From the NCBI GenBank assembly GCA_024233455.1, contig JACKPP010000002.1, positions 1-64,000 of the forward strand: a DNA stretch of 64,000 bases, written 5' to 3'. Below the pieces are notes generated by a model, which searched no databases, was not told where the DNA came from, and saw nothing but the letters and a program-made list of their open reading frames with translations. This DNA is from Chlamydiales bacterium. GTDB lineage: Bacteria > Chlamydiota > Chlamydiia > Chlamydiales > JACKPQ01. Position numbers and translations under genes: made by a program. Shown here piece by piece: positions 1-11,400 of this stretch. The first letter of the stretch is position 1. Every line of letters starts with the position of its first letter.

Positions 1-37
1 CCTGAAGATGAATGATATAAACCCATAACTCGGGTTA
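1..37 (-). repeat. Dispersed inverted-repeat element, end fragment (copy 3)
   Basis: The first 37 bases are the reverse complement of the left end of the element found complete at 36145-36318, with one difference by eye. The rest of this copy would lie before the window. It sits 3' of the EamA gene, as the other two copies sit at gene 3' ends. Bases 38-150 hold no gene; a weak AGGCTTT/AAAGCCT stem (50-56 and 68-74) is visible but lacks a clear T tract. Confidence 0.75.
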
Positions 38-150
38 AATAGTTAGATTAGGCTTTGACGTGATAAAAAAGCCTGGATCAATGCTAGAATCACAGCCATT
101 ATTCGGCACGGGCATTCATTATGCATGCGTCAAAACAGGCTGCTTAGATC

Positions 151-1029
151 TTAAGGTTTACGCAGAAAGGGGCTGGAGATAAATAGTCCAGAAATGATCA
201 GCGCTGCGCCTGCAAAACTGTACCAAGCTAGGGTTTCGTCTAGAAAGATGTAGCCCAGGGTGATGGCGACGATGGGAAAGAGCAGTGTCGACATCGATAG
301 GTAACTTGCGCCGGCTTCCCGAATGAGCGTGTAGTATAGCGTAAAAGTGACAGCCGTGGAAATAAAGCCAAGACCTAGAATTGCGCCAATAGAGCGCATT
401 GTTGGCATAGGCATGGTTAGGCTTTGGTCGACGATGAGACTAAAGGGGACGGCGTAGATAGCTGCAAAGATCAGCTGAAAGGTGGGAGCAATTAGGAAGG
501 GGAGGCTTTTTAGATGCCGTTTGGCATAGACCATGCCGATGGCGTAACTGATAGAGGCGATTGTGGCCAGCAGGATGCCTTTTTCGCTCGAGAATTCAGC
601 GTCAAAAAGATCAGGTATGAAGATGAGTAGCATTCCGATGATTCCAACAAGTATTCCGAGGATTTTACGGACGGTAAAGCGCTCTGCGGCAAAGTAGTGG
701 GCTAAAATGGCAGTAAAAATAGGCGTAGAGCCGTTGATAATACCGGCAAGGGAGCTGGGAATGTAGAGCTCCGCTGCTGGAAAGAGGCAAAAGGGAAAGG
801 CCGAGGCAAAAAAACCCATGACAGCAAAGTGTTTCCAGTATTTGAGGTAGGGCTTAATCGGTGTGCCGCGCAAGCGCAGGACTAAAAAGAGGGCGCCAGC
901 AGCAAGGGTCACCCTGAGAGCTGCTATGGTAATGGGCTGAAAGCTATCTAGAGCCATTTTCATGAACATGAATGCCGGGCCCCAAAAGATGGCCAGCGAC
1001 AAAATCAAAATCAGGGTGCGAGGCGTCAT
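151..1029 (-). CDS. EamA/DMT-superfamily membrane transporter
   Basis: A 292-residue integral membrane protein of the drug/metabolite transporter superfamily, probably a metabolite exporter or importer in the inner membrane. The sequence shows about ten hydrophobic segments arranged as two halves, each like an EamA domain, with the typical early motif FWGPAFMFMKMAL and a second-half start near GILLATIASISYAIGMVYAK. The length matches the family. Its ATG overlaps the stop of the upstream GMC oxidoreductase gene by four bases (ATGA), so the two are very likely cotranscribed and translationally coupled. The substrate cannot be read from the sequence. Confidence 0.88.
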   Translation of the reverse strand: MTPRTLILILSLAIFWGPAFMFMKMALDSFQPITIAALRVTLAAGALFLVLRLRGTPIKPYLKYWKHFAVMGFFASAFPFCLFPAAELYIPSSLAGIINGSTPIFTAILAHYFAAERFTVRKILGILVGIIGMLLIFIPDLFDAEFSSEKGILLATIASISYAIGMVYAKRHLKSLPFLIAPTFQLIFAAIYAVPFSLIVDQSLTMPMPTMRSIGAILGLGFISTAVTFTLYYTLIREAGASYLSMSTLLFPIVAITLGYIFLDETLAWYSFAGAALIISGLFISSPFLRKP

Positions 1030-2528
1030 TTAGCCAGTATATCCCCCACGCGCAAGGCGTTTGCAATGATAGTAAGGCCCGGGTTAACCCCGGATACCGA
1101 TGGAAAGAAGCTTCCGTCAACCACGTATAAATTGTCAAGGTCATGCGCTCGACACTGGGTGTCTAAGACTGATGTTTTGGGGTCGGTACCAAATTTGCAG
1201 GTGCCTACTTGATGGGCAACGCCAGCTAGAGGGATTTTTTTGCGCAAGTACATTGAGTTGGTGAAAATATGGGTGGTAGGGCCTGAGATGTGGATGATTT
1301 CTTTGAGTTTGTCGTAGAGTCGTTTATGCGCCTCGAGGTTATTTTCGGTGTAGTGGAGTTGAATTTGTCCTTTTGAGGTGACAGTAACGCGGTTTTCAGG
1401 ATCGGGTAGATCTTCTGAGGTGATCCACCAGCCCATAGCGTGATCGGCCATCTCTTTAAGGGCTATTTCAGGCGTCAATGCCGGTGCATCGCCAGCTAAC
1501 ATGGCGGGCATAACAGTCCCTAGCAGCTGAATGTGACCCAGTGGCAGATGGGAATCGGGACCGCCGTAATAGTAGTCGTTAATCCCTAGCGTTTTTTGAA
1601 AGTGAGTGGTGTTTCTTTCTTTGGAAAGGGCCACGATGGCCGAGTTATTGTGGCACATGTAGTTGCGGCCCACAAGTCCTGAGCTGTTGGCAACGCCTGA
1701 CTTGAGAAGCAGCGCAGAAGAGTTGATAGCACCGCAAGAGAGAACAAAAATATCAGCGGTCAGCCTTTGGGCTTTGCCATCAGTAATTACCTCAACAGCT
1801 ACAATTTTACCGTTTTCTTCGATCAGTTTTTCAGCTTTAGTTTTGGTTAAAAGTGTGACGTTGTCATGTTCGAGCGCCGGGCGAATACAGGTGGTGTGCG
1901 CGTCGGCTTTGGCATCGACCATACAAGGAAATCCATCACAGGTGCTGCACCTGATACACTGACTTTTTTCACGGTTTTTCTCGTTTAGACGCACGCCCAC
2001 AGGGAGGTGAAAGACCCCTACATTGGCTTTTTGAAGTCTATCGACAACGCGTTGCACGCAAGGTTCATGGCTAATGGGATCGCATGGATAAGGCTCGCTT
2101 TCTTTAGGCTCGGTTGGGTCGTTGCCTCGTAAGCCATGGACTGAATAGAGCCGCTCTGCTTCCAGATAGTAGGGTTTGAAATCGGCGTATTTGAGGGGCC
2201 AGGCAGGAGAGATGCCGCCATAATGTTTGACTTCATCAAAATCGCTCTCGCGCAAGCGCAAAAGCGCCGCTCCGTAAAACTTGGTGTTGCCTCCCACGTA
2301 GTAGTGGGTGCCGGGCGTAAAGGGTTTGTCGTCTTTATCTAGCCATTTTTCGTCAGGATTGTAATGCCCATCGACAAACACCGATTGCGGGTCCCAATTT
2401 TCTTTTTCACGGGGTAAAAAGTCACCCCGCTCAATGATGAGGATTTTCTTTCCTGTAGGCGCAAGCTTATGTGCAAGCGTTCCGCCTCCGGCTCCAGAGC
2501 CTATGATGATAATATCAAATTTTTCCAT
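1026..2528 (-). CDS. GMC-family FAD-dependent oxidoreductase
   Basis: A 500-residue flavoenzyme of the glucose-methanol-choline oxidoreductase family, which oxidises alcohols or sugars. An FAD-binding Rossmann motif GSGAGGG is at residues 10-16, followed by the acidic ribose-binding Glu33. The cysteine-rich stretch CIRCSTCDGFPC in the middle is typical of bacterial GMC members. The C-terminus has the His in HQVGTCKFG and the closing VNPGLTIIANALRVGD motif that carry catalytic and FAD contacts. Start is ATG at 2528; only a weak AGAAG ribosome site precedes it. It is the first gene of a two-gene operon with the EamA transporter and is divergent from the glucosidase across 41 bp. Actual substrate unknown. 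Confidence 0.9.
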   Translation of the reverse strand: MEKFDIIIIGSGAGGGTLAHKLAPTGKKILIIERGDFLPREKENWDPQSVFVDGHYNPDEKWLDKDDKPFTPGTHYYVGGNTKFYGAALLRLRESDFDEVKHYGGISPAWPLKYADFKPYYLEAERLYSVHGLRGNDPTEPKESEPYPCDPISHEPCVQRVVDRLQKANVGVFHLPVGVRLNEKNREKSQCIRCSTCDGFPCMVDAKADAHTTCIRPALEHDNVTLLTKTKAEKLIEENGKIVAVEVITDGKAQRLTADIFVLSCGAINSSALLLKSGVANSSGLVGRNYMCHNNSAIVALSKERNTTHFQKTLGINDYYYGGPDSHLPLGHIQLLGTVMPAMLAGDAPALTPEIALKEMADHAMGWWITSEDLPDPENRVTVTSKGQIQLHYTENNLEAHKRLYDKLKEIIHISGPTTHIFTNSMYLRKKIPLAGVAHQVGTCKFGTDPKTSVLDTQCRAHDLDNLYVVDGSFFPSVSGVNPGLTIIANALRVGDILAK

Positions 2529-2569
2529 AACTTCTGGATAACAAATATTGTTTTTAATAAATAGGATTT

Positions 2570-5215
2570 ATGGACCCTGAAAGATTACGCATGCAAGAAA
2601 ACAACCCGCACGACCCGGTTCCTGCGTGGCATAAGTGGGGGCCATACGTTGCTGAAAGGTCTTGGGGCACTGTACGCGAAGATTATAGCGAAGATGGTGA
2701 TTCATGGAGATATTTTCCCCACGAACACGCCAGGTCGCGTATTTACTGCTGGGGAGAAGATGGCATTGCTGGCATTTGCGATCGCTATCAGGTTTTGGCC
2801 TTTTCGTTGGCTATGTGGAATGGCAAAGATCGCATCTTGAAAGAGCGGCTGTTTGGCTTGGCGCCTTTTGAGGCCAATCACGGCGAAGATGTTAAAGAGC
2901 ATTATTACTACTTAGATTGCACGCCCACCCACTCGTATATGCGCTATCTTTACAAATACACTCAGATGGCCTATCCCTATGAGCATCTTATCGAAGAAAA
3001 TCAAAGACGTGGACTCAATGATCGGGAATACGAGCTCATCGACACAGGGGCATTCAATGAAAATCGCTATTTTGATGTGATTGTCGAGTATGCCAAAGCA
3101 GGTCCTGAAGATCTGTGCATCAAAATTGAGGTTTGTAATCGCGGGCCAGAGCCGGCAAAAATCCATATGTTGCCCCAGCTTGTCTTTCGCAATAGTTGGA
3201 GATGGCATGAAGACTTGCCACAGGTGCCTGTAATTTCGGTTGGCGAGTGTAATGATAAACATTGCACACTTGTTGCTGATGATTCCAGGTGTGAGCCTAT
3301 CAAGCTGTTGAACTTTCCCTATGCGCTAGGACGTCGTTATCTTTACGGCGATCCAGGAGCAGAGCTGATGTTTACCGATAATGAAAGCAACAATCAAAAG
3401 CTCTTTAACTGTCCCAACGCCACTGGCTTTACCAAGGATGCTTTTCACCGAACGATTGTCGATGGTGAAAAGTGCACCAATCCCGCTAATAAAGGCACTA
3501 AAGCTGCTTTGCACTACCCAGATATTGAAATACCAGCCGGCGGATCACATGTTTTTCGCTTGCGCCTCACCGATCAGGCAATGTCCGAACCTTTAAAAGA
3601 GGTCGATCAGATTATAGCGACGCGTCAAAAAGAGGCCGATCTATTTTATGAGGGCGTGCACGCTAAAGGCTTGGATGAGGATGAAAAGCGCATTCAGCGT
3701 CAAGCTTTGGCTGGCATGCTCTGGAGCAAGCAAGTCTACATGTACAATGTCAAACGGTGGTTTGATGGGGATAAAATTCACGCCGATATACCCAAAAAAC
3801 GCAAACTCATTCGCAATACCCACTGGAAGCATTTAATTTCAAAGCGGATTATATCCATGCCCGATAAATGGGAATACCCCTGGTTTGCAGCGTGGGATTT
3901 AGCTTTTCATACCGTCTCTTTAGCCCTTGTAGATATGGATTTTGCCAAGAGGCAGCTGGGTCTTTTGCTCTACGACCAATTTCAACATCCTAATGGGCAA
4001 ATTCCAGCTTACGAATGGGAATTTTCCGATTTGAATCCTCCGGTCCAAGCCTGGGCTGCTTGGCGTTTGTACAAAATGGAAAGCGATAAAACCGGCAAGG
4101 CAGACAAAGTCTTTTTAAAGAGATGCTTTCATAAACTCATTATCAACTTTGCTTGGTGGGTGAATAAAGTCGACTCAAAAGGCAACAACGTGTTTGAGGG
4201 AGGCTTTCTAGGCTTAGATAATATCACAGTCTTTGATCGCAGCGCGCCGATGCCTGATGGGGGGCGTCTAGAGCAGTCTGATGGCACTGGCTGGATGGGT
4301 TTTTTCTGCTTGTACCTGATGCGTATGGCACTGGAGCTTTCAAAAGATGACCACTCTTACCAAAATCTAGCGGTTAAATTTTTTGAGCACTATGTTTACA
4401 TCGCTTCGGCCTTGGAATTTTCTGAAGAGCGCAAGGTGCAGATTTGGGATGATAAAGATGGCTTTTTCTACGACGTGCTGTGCATTCCGGGTAAAACCGA
4501 AGAGCAGATAAAAGTTCGCTCGCTAGTTGGAATCATTCCGCTCTATGCCGTTGATGTCATCACCGAAGATGAGCTTGAAGAGCTGCAAGAATTTAAGACG
4601 AGTTTTAACTGGTTTTTGAAAAACCGTCTCGACTTAACTCAACGGTGTGTGACGCCCATTGGACGCAAAGGTAAGATGTCTTATCTGCTCGGTCTTATGC
4701 ATCCTGAGCAGATGAAAAAAGTATTAAAACGCGTTTGGGATCCCGGTGAATTCCGTTCCGATTTTGGCCTGCGCAGCCTATCTAAAGCTTACGATGCAAA
4801 TCCCTACGAGCTGCTTGGTAATACGATCAATTACGAACCAGGCGAGGCGACAGCTGTCCTCAAAGGAGGGAACTCTAATTGGCGAGGGCCAGTATGGGTT
4901 CCCACAACATTCCTACTCATAGAGTCCTTGAAAAAACTCGCCTCGATTGTGGGAGATGACCTCAAAATTGATAATGCCAATCCTCAAGAAATGGCGGACT
5001 ACTTCTCTAATGCTATTATCAGTCTCTTTAAACGAGATGCTGGTGGTAAAAGACCGATTTACTCTGATAATGATCTTCTCCAAAACGATCCTCATTTTAA
5101 GGATCTAATCTTGTTCTACGAGCATTATCACGGCGATACCGGCCGGGGCTTGGGGGCTTCTCACCAAACGGGCTGGTCAGGTCTAGTTTCCAATCTTTTA
5201 AATGAATTAAAGTAG
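2570..5215 (+). CDS. GH63-type glucosidase (mannosylglycerate-hydrolase-like)
   Basis: An 881-residue cytoplasmic protein (no signal peptide) resembling the large bacterial glucosidase group related to GH63 and mannosylglycerate hydrolases. N-terminal family sequence is evident (RWGPYVAERSWGTVREDYS-like, HARSRIYCWGEDGIAGI). The (alpha/alpha)6 catalytic part contains WDLAFH and, near the C-terminus, NWRGPVWVPTTFLLIESL and HGDTGRGLGASHQTGWSG. ATG is preceded by AGGA six bases upstream. The stop codon TAG is itself the first three bases of the TAGTA flank of the inverted-repeat element that follows. A decayed copy of its last ~35 codons lies at 18195-18306 beyond the giant gene. The preferred sugar is not deducible. 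Confidence 0.87.
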   Translation: MDPERLRMQENNPHDPVPAWHKWGPYVAERSWGTVREDYSEDGDSWRYFPHEHARSRIYCWGEDGIAGICDRYQVLAFSLAMWNGKDRILKERLFGLAPFEANHGEDVKEHYYYLDCTPTHSYMRYLYKYTQMAYPYEHLIEENQRRGLNDREYELIDTGAFNENRYFDVIVEYAKAGPEDLCIKIEVCNRGPEPAKIHMLPQLVFRNSWRWHEDLPQVPVISVGECNDKHCTLVADDSRCEPIKLLNFPYALGRRYLYGDPGAELMFTDNESNNQKLFNCPNATGFTKDAFHRTIVDGEKCTNPANKGTKAALHYPDIEIPAGGSHVFRLRLTDQAMSEPLKEVDQIIATRQKEADLFYEGVHAKGLDEDEKRIQRQALAGMLWSKQVYMYNVKRWFDGDKIHADIPKKRKLIRNTHWKHLISKRIISMPDKWEYPWFAAWDLAFHTVSLALVDMDFAKRQLGLLLYDQFQHPNGQIPAYEWEFSDLNPPVQAWAAWRLYKMESDKTGKADKVFLKRCFHKLIINFAWWVNKVDSKGNNVFEGGFLGLDNITVFDRSAPMPDGGRLEQSDGTGWMGFFCLYLMRMALELSKDDHSYQNLAVKFFEHYVYIASALEFSEERKVQIWDDKDGFFYDVLCIPGKTEEQIKVRSLVGIIPLYAVDVITEDELEELQEFKTSFNWFLKNRLDLTQRCVTPIGRKGKMSYLLGLMHPEQMKKVLKRVWDPGEFRSDFGLRSLSKAYDANPYELLGNTINYEPGEATAVLKGGNSNWRGPVWVPTTFLLIESLKKLASIVGDDLKIDNANPQEMADYFSNAIISLFKRDAGGKRPIYSDNDLLQNDPHFKDLILFYEHYHGDTGRGLGASHQTGWSGLVSNLLNELK

Positions 5216-5387
5216 TAACCTGAGTTTCGGGTTTATATCACTAATCTTCAGGAGGCTTAAGTCATATAATAAGACCATTGGAACTCAAAAATAGGCATTC
5301 GGACTATATTCTCGTTCAAAATGACCCATTCTATGAACCGAATCCTCTATGAATATCAGCAATCAAAACCCAAAACTCAGGTTAGTA
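5213..5387 (+). repeat. Dispersed inverted-repeat element (copy 1)
   Basis: A roughly 165 bp element with terminal inverted repeats. Left arm TAACCTGAGTTTCGGGTTT begins at 5216; the right arm, ending at 5384, reads the same in reverse complement at 18 of 19 positions. Both ends are flanked by TAGTA (5213-5217 and 5383-5387), which looks like a 5 bp target duplication or a fixed border. Left 37 bp match copies at 1-37 and 36148 closely, while the middle ~100 bp does not match copy 2. It fills the gap between the convergent glucosidase and giant genes. Confidence 0.75.
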
Positions 5388-5401
5388 CAGCAGGTGCGCA
5401 T

Positions 5402-8400
5402 TTATGCTGCAGGCGCTGCTACTGGAGTTTGGGCTACCTGTTTTTTGTGGAAGGGCATGACAATGAAGACCGCATAGGCAAGGTGCAGGGGTCTTGTAAG
5501 GTCTTCTAGGCAATCATTTCTCCAGATGACACAACGATCAGAGAAGAGCGATAAAACGCTAACTGGAATGATGACAACAGTTGCAAAGATGTCTTTGGCA
5601 ATGGTGTAGACGATATAGACTATTAGCTGTTTCCAGGTTCCTTGAATGACTTGTCTTGGAGATAGATCGACTGTTTTTTTCATGCTTAAATTGGAAATAA
5701 GTGTTTCAGATTGTAATTTTCGCACTTGACATTTGCTTAAGGCGTCTAGCTTTGTGTGATCAAACACATGGACTTGCTCTTCAGTCAAGTTATGCCATTG
5801 ATTGAATGGAATGTCGATTACTTGTTCAGCTAATAGGTGTTTGTACTTATGCGACGGTAGATGTTTAATTTTATTTTTAGTAATGTATTTTATTTGGTTA
5901 TCGGCTAGATACGGTATTTGTTTTTCAGACAGACGCTGAATCATCTTAGGTGTTTTGAGGTTTTGGATTTGATCAGAATTGAGGTGGCTGAGCTGAGTGC
6001 TAGACAATTGTGACATGAAATTTTCATCTTTAAGACCTTGAATTTGGGCAATGGTGAGGTTTTTGATGATTTCAGGATCTTTAACTTTTTCCACTTTGTC
6101 TTGCGGTATTGCCGAGGTAAGCTTGGGGTTAATCAGGTCAATTTTTTCTGGCGGAATATTAAGTGGTATGAATTCGTCTTCAGAGGCTTTAATGGCTGCT
6201 TTGACATCGGGATTATCGGTACCGATCAATTGAAGCAGTTGTTTACCTGTTAGGTTGTCAATAATAGCTTTGTCTTGGATAGAAGCAAGCTTTGCATCTG
6301 GTATTTTAGGAGCAAGAGTTGGATTGATCCAGTCGATTTTTTCTGGCGGAATATTAAGTGGTATGAATTCGTCTTCAGAGGCTTTAATGGCTGCTTTGAC
6401 ATCGGGATTATCGGTACCGATCAATTGAAGCAGTTGTTTACCTGTTAGGTTGTCAATAATAGCTTTGTCTTGGATAGAAGCAAGCTTTGCATCTGGTATT
6501 TTAGGAGCAAGAGTTGGATTGATCCAGTCGATTTTTTCTGACGGAATATTAAGTGGTATGAATTCGTCTTCAGAGGCTTTAATGGCTGCTTTGACATCGG
6601 GATTATCGGTACCGATCAATTGAAGCAGTTGTTTACCTGTTAGGTTGTCAATAATAGCTTTGTCTTGGATAGAAGCAAGCTTTGCATCTGGTATTTTAGG
6701 AGCAAGAGTTGGATTGATCCAGTCGATTTTTTCTGGAGGAATATTAAGTGGTATGAATTCGTCTTCAGAGGCTTTAATGGCTGCTTTGACATCGGCATTA
6801 TCGGTACCGATCAATTGAAGCAGTTGTTTACCTGTTAGGTTGTCAATAATAGCTTTGTCTTGGATAGAAGCAAGCTTTGCATCTGGTATTTTAGGAGCAA
6901 GAGTTGGATTGATCCAGTCGATGTTTTCTGGCGGAATATTAAGTGGTATGAATTCGTCTTCAGAGGCTTTAATGGCTGCTTTGACATCGGCATTATCGGT
7001 ACCGATCAATTGAAGCAGTTGTTTGCCTGCTAGTTTATCGATAATATCTTTGGCTGTGATGAAAACAAGCTTTGCATCTGGTATGTATGGTGCTAATTTT
7101 GGATTAACCAAGTCAATATCTTCCGTCTCGATATTTTTAGGAATATCAGGGTCATTTGAGGCTTTAATGGCTTGAATAACGGCTGCTTTGACATCTGGTA
7201 TTAGTTTTTTTGCTTGAGGTAGGCAATTGAGAAGCTGCTGGCCGTTTAAGCGCGTTGCAAGCTCAGGTTTGTTTATCATTAGAGACAACAATTTTGTTTG
7301 ATCTTGATCTAGCTGACTAATCTGATTATCGGATATCTGTAGAAGCATATCAGGATCAATGTGTCCTAAACGATCGGCAGGCAGAGCTTGAATAAGAGCC
7401 ACATTTGTAATCGAGGACAATTTTGCATTTGCAGTATTGGGTAGAGCTTCAGGATGTAGCGCATTCACTCGTTCTCCTGGAACATAAGTTTCGATTTCAG
7501 CTGGGGTTCTCAACTCTCCAATCAGCGCATCCCCAATATGCGGGAGCTGATCTTTATGCATGTCGGACAAAAAGGCTTTATCTTGTAAAGCAGACACTTG
7601 GGCGTTAGATAGAGATTGAATGAATGATTGTACGTCTACTGGTTCTATTCCTTTCCCGTGCTCGTTTTTGCGCAAGGAGCCGATTTGGTCGGTTGTAACA
7701 GCTCGGATTGTTTCAAACGTTGTAAGCCTCAGCAGTTGGCTTGGTAAAAGATGAGGAATTTGTTTGGCAACAAGATGCTTAACTAGTGCAATGTTTACAG
7801 CTTGGATACATACAGGCGATTGTAAATGGCGTAGATTCAAATGGCTTAGACAATGAACAATATCAGGTTTTTCGAGGCGTAGTATATCCCGTGGCGTCAA
7901 GTTGTATATGGCTGTCTTATCTTTAGATGTCAAGCTATTGACGTATTCAAATGAGGCCGTAGCAATTTCATGGTGCATGCGCGCCACTGTTTGATTCTGG
8001 ACATTTTTGAGGTCGATAATCAAACCACTTGTGCGCAAAAGATCGCGCTCATGGTCCATTTGCCAAGTGCGTAGTCGAATAAATTCGTTCTTAAGTTTTG
8101 CAATTTTACTATCGGAATTTTCAAACCACATTTTGGCTGGTGTGTAGAGAGTTTTGTTTAATAGATTAGAGATGTGTCCACCAAAAATATTGATTTCGGT
8201 CATAGCGTTTAAATAGGAGTCTTGTATTGTATCGATCTGGTGTTGCCAGTTAGGTATAAATTCCTTGCCGCCAGGTGTGACTAGCCATATTTTGTGCGGA
8301 TGATTTTTTTCTTTATAGAGAGTTTGCAAAAATATTTTAAAAGCAGCAGCTTCTTTTTCAGAGACGAGTAAGTGGACGTAGGTTCTCTCTTCGGTTCTGT

Positions 8401-11400
8401 CTTCTTTCTCAACAATCAGAATTTGGCCAGGAGGTTTTTGGGATCGGTGGAAGATAGGCATCGTCTGTATTTTTGAAAGGCGGTAGTTTTCGGTAGCAAG
8501 GGTTTGGCTAGTAAAAAGGCGGCCGTAGGGCTTGCCGTGTTGATAACGATAACACTCAAAAAGCTGTTTAAGCGTTTTAATATGGAATGGCTGTTTGCTT
8601 TCTTTTAGCCCGGTTATGAGTTGTAAAAACTCCTCATAACTCCATTTGTTTTCTGGTCGATCAGCATAGCCATCCAATCCTTCGTAAAACGCCAGTTCGG
8701 TTTGAAGTTCCATTTCCAATTCGATCTCGAGTTCTTGCGCAATTTCGATTTGAACTTCTTGGTGAATTTCAGCGCTTGGCTGCGCCTCTGAGTCTTGCCG
8801 GGCATCGTCATAGGGGATTTGGCGTAGGGTTGTGGGGACCGCGTCTTGGTATTTTTCTTTAAAACGTTGGACAATCGCTCGAATTTCCTTCTCGATATTG
8901 AGTGCATCTTCCTTTAAGTCAAAGGGGAAGTTCTGTCTGTGCTGGGTCTCTGCTTTTTCGACAACATGTTTAAAGTGTGTAATAACGCGATTAGCATACT
9001 GCTCTAAACTTGTCATTGTATCTATATCTTCGACAATTCCAAAGAAGAGGTTAAATAGCTCATCACAAGTTGTCGGTGTCATAAAAGGACTGTAAACATT
9101 AGCGCGGATTTCCATTTCCAGCTCATCTAGGGCTTCGATTGAACCCTTGAGCTTTTGTTGGGTCATTTTCCTAAAGTAGATCTTAGGTACTTCATTCACT
9201 TGCTGTTTGAAGTGACGCATAATAGAGTTTGCTTTTTGAACACCTTGGTTGCATATTGATAAGAGTAAAGTGGCTTTGGTGAGAAGCTCTTGTTGTTTTT
9301 GGAGTGTTTTTTGACTTTCATCAAGCTGGTTGTACTCGCAGAGTAGATCTAAGGCGTTGATTAAATCTTCAGGGACTATAAGCTCAATGTTCTGGTAGTC
9401 GAAAAATTTACGCAGTCTGAGCATTGTTTGCAGCAGTTTGCGGGAGATAATGTTTTTATCAATGGTCACAGAAGCTCTAGCAGTAGCTGGGAATTTGATG
9501 TCCGTTCCAGTTGTTTGCAACTCAGGCAAGTAAACGGCGTACTCATCTACTGTTAGGCCTGCTTTGGAAATATCGTGGGTCCCATCTAAATGGATAGGCT
9601 CACTGCTTCCTTCCACTAAAGCTGCAAATTGGTCGGCTTTGGCTCGGCCTTCAGGTCGGTAAAAGAATAGGACTCCTTTTTTACCGGTATTATGATCTAA
9701 GTGGAATTGAAGCATGTCTTTGGCCATGGTCAAACTCGAGTAATCACGCAAGAGAGCCCCAGAGTCAAAGACACCACAGGAGATGTTTTGGGCATCGGCA
9801 GCCTGAGCAGCTTCTAAAAAGGCGGTGATAGTGTTTTCTTTTGGCGTGTGAACTGGTGTGGTTGAAGCGCGTTGGATCAACATTTGAATGATGCTGCCCT
9901 CGGTGCCTTCATCGAGGAGTTGATTGTCTGCAAGGCGAGGATGATATCCATCGGCATTCCATGGTGTGCCGGTCATTCCTCTGATTTTATTGAATAGAAG
10001 TGGCAGTGTTTGCGCGTTATTGGATAACCGTTTTTGGTAAAAGCTCACATAGGTAGCTGCCGTTTCTGCCTCAAGCATCAATTTTGCAGAGAGGGAATCA
10101 TTGATGTTATTAGTAGCTCGCTTGATTTCTTCTGGATTGTCGATATCGCTAAACCAAACCCCTGATAGTGCCTGGATGGCATTTTTAAAGGTTTCTTTAG
10201 CGTTCTCTTCAGCATCTAAGATTGATTGGTAAAATGTAGCCTCTTTATCCCATTCAGTTGCTATCCCTAAAACAATACGAATGATCGGATCAATGTCTCC
10301 TGCTGCAGGAGTGAAGGTGTCGTTCCTGATGAGTTTGCGTACAGCTTTGTTAAAACCTTGTTCTTTGACGTGGCAGCTGGCAAGTTGTGTGGCAAATTCG
10401 TTTAACTTGTCTGGGTTTTTAAATGTCTCAAATGCCAGCCCTGTAAGTGAGGCAAATTCTTTGGCTTCGGCAGTTTCATTTAGCTGCTCGTCGTAGATGT
10501 GCATGTAGTGTTCAGCAGCTTTGCGCATGCTGGAGGCAACTTGTTTGACTTGCTCTTCTTCAATTCCCAGCTGAAGTGCGGTCATAAAGTGTTTGACTAG
10601 GGCTTCATAATGATAACCGAATTCAGTGATTGCAGGTGTGTCCACAGCAAGCCAAGGGATGACTTTTCCATTGTCGATTTGGCCTTGGCCTTGGTCTCGC
10701 CATCTTCCAAAGTTACGACCACCAACAAGTTTAAAAGCCTCAGGAATGATGACTCCCAATAAATGGGAGGATAAGCAAATAAGGTTGGCAGCCTCTTTAG
10801 AGTCTGTGTCTGTGGCCGCATGCTTTGTTTGGACCATGCGCATGAATTCCCGGTCGACTTGGTCTTGCTTGCTCAGAGCTTGCGACTCCACTTCGAAATC
10901 AAGAACGATAGGTTGCATTTGGCAGGTGACAAAGCGTACATAAGAGTTTTGGAATTCTTTGGGAATTGCCATAAGACGAAATTGCTCGGCAAGCTTTTGA
11001 GCGATAAGGGGTACAATTTTTTTGTGGTAGGTGTCAGTATCCAGCATGGTCTGATTGTTTTTTTCTAAGCCAATGATGTCGCGAATGGAAACACCATCTA
11101 TTTTTAACTCATCAGACGTCAAATATTTAAACAGTTGTTTGGCAAGTTCTACACGTTCGGCACAGATGGGTTGTTTTGAACCTGCTGGAACGTTGACTTC
11201 CTTGGTAGAGCTTAGTAGTAGATCAATTTCATCTCCCAAAGCTTCTGAATCATTGGCAAAAAAGGACATGATCTCTTGAAGAATTCTTAAACGCTCTACA
11301 TACCTTGCCTGATCTTGTTTGGCAATAGTGTTGTCTTCTTGGGGACCAATTGCAGGTTTGGCAAACTTGCGGAACATAGCTAAAGAGAGTTCATGATCTA

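Noticed and set aside
5213..5387. Integron attC site reading of the inverted-repeat element
   Set aside because: The ends resemble attC superficially (TAAC...GTTA with variable middle) but lack the RYYYAAC and GTTRRRY core sites, and no integrase is nearby.
6100..7090. CRISPR-like array from the 195-bp periodic repeats
   Set aside because: Units are contiguous coding repeats of 65 codons with no spacers.
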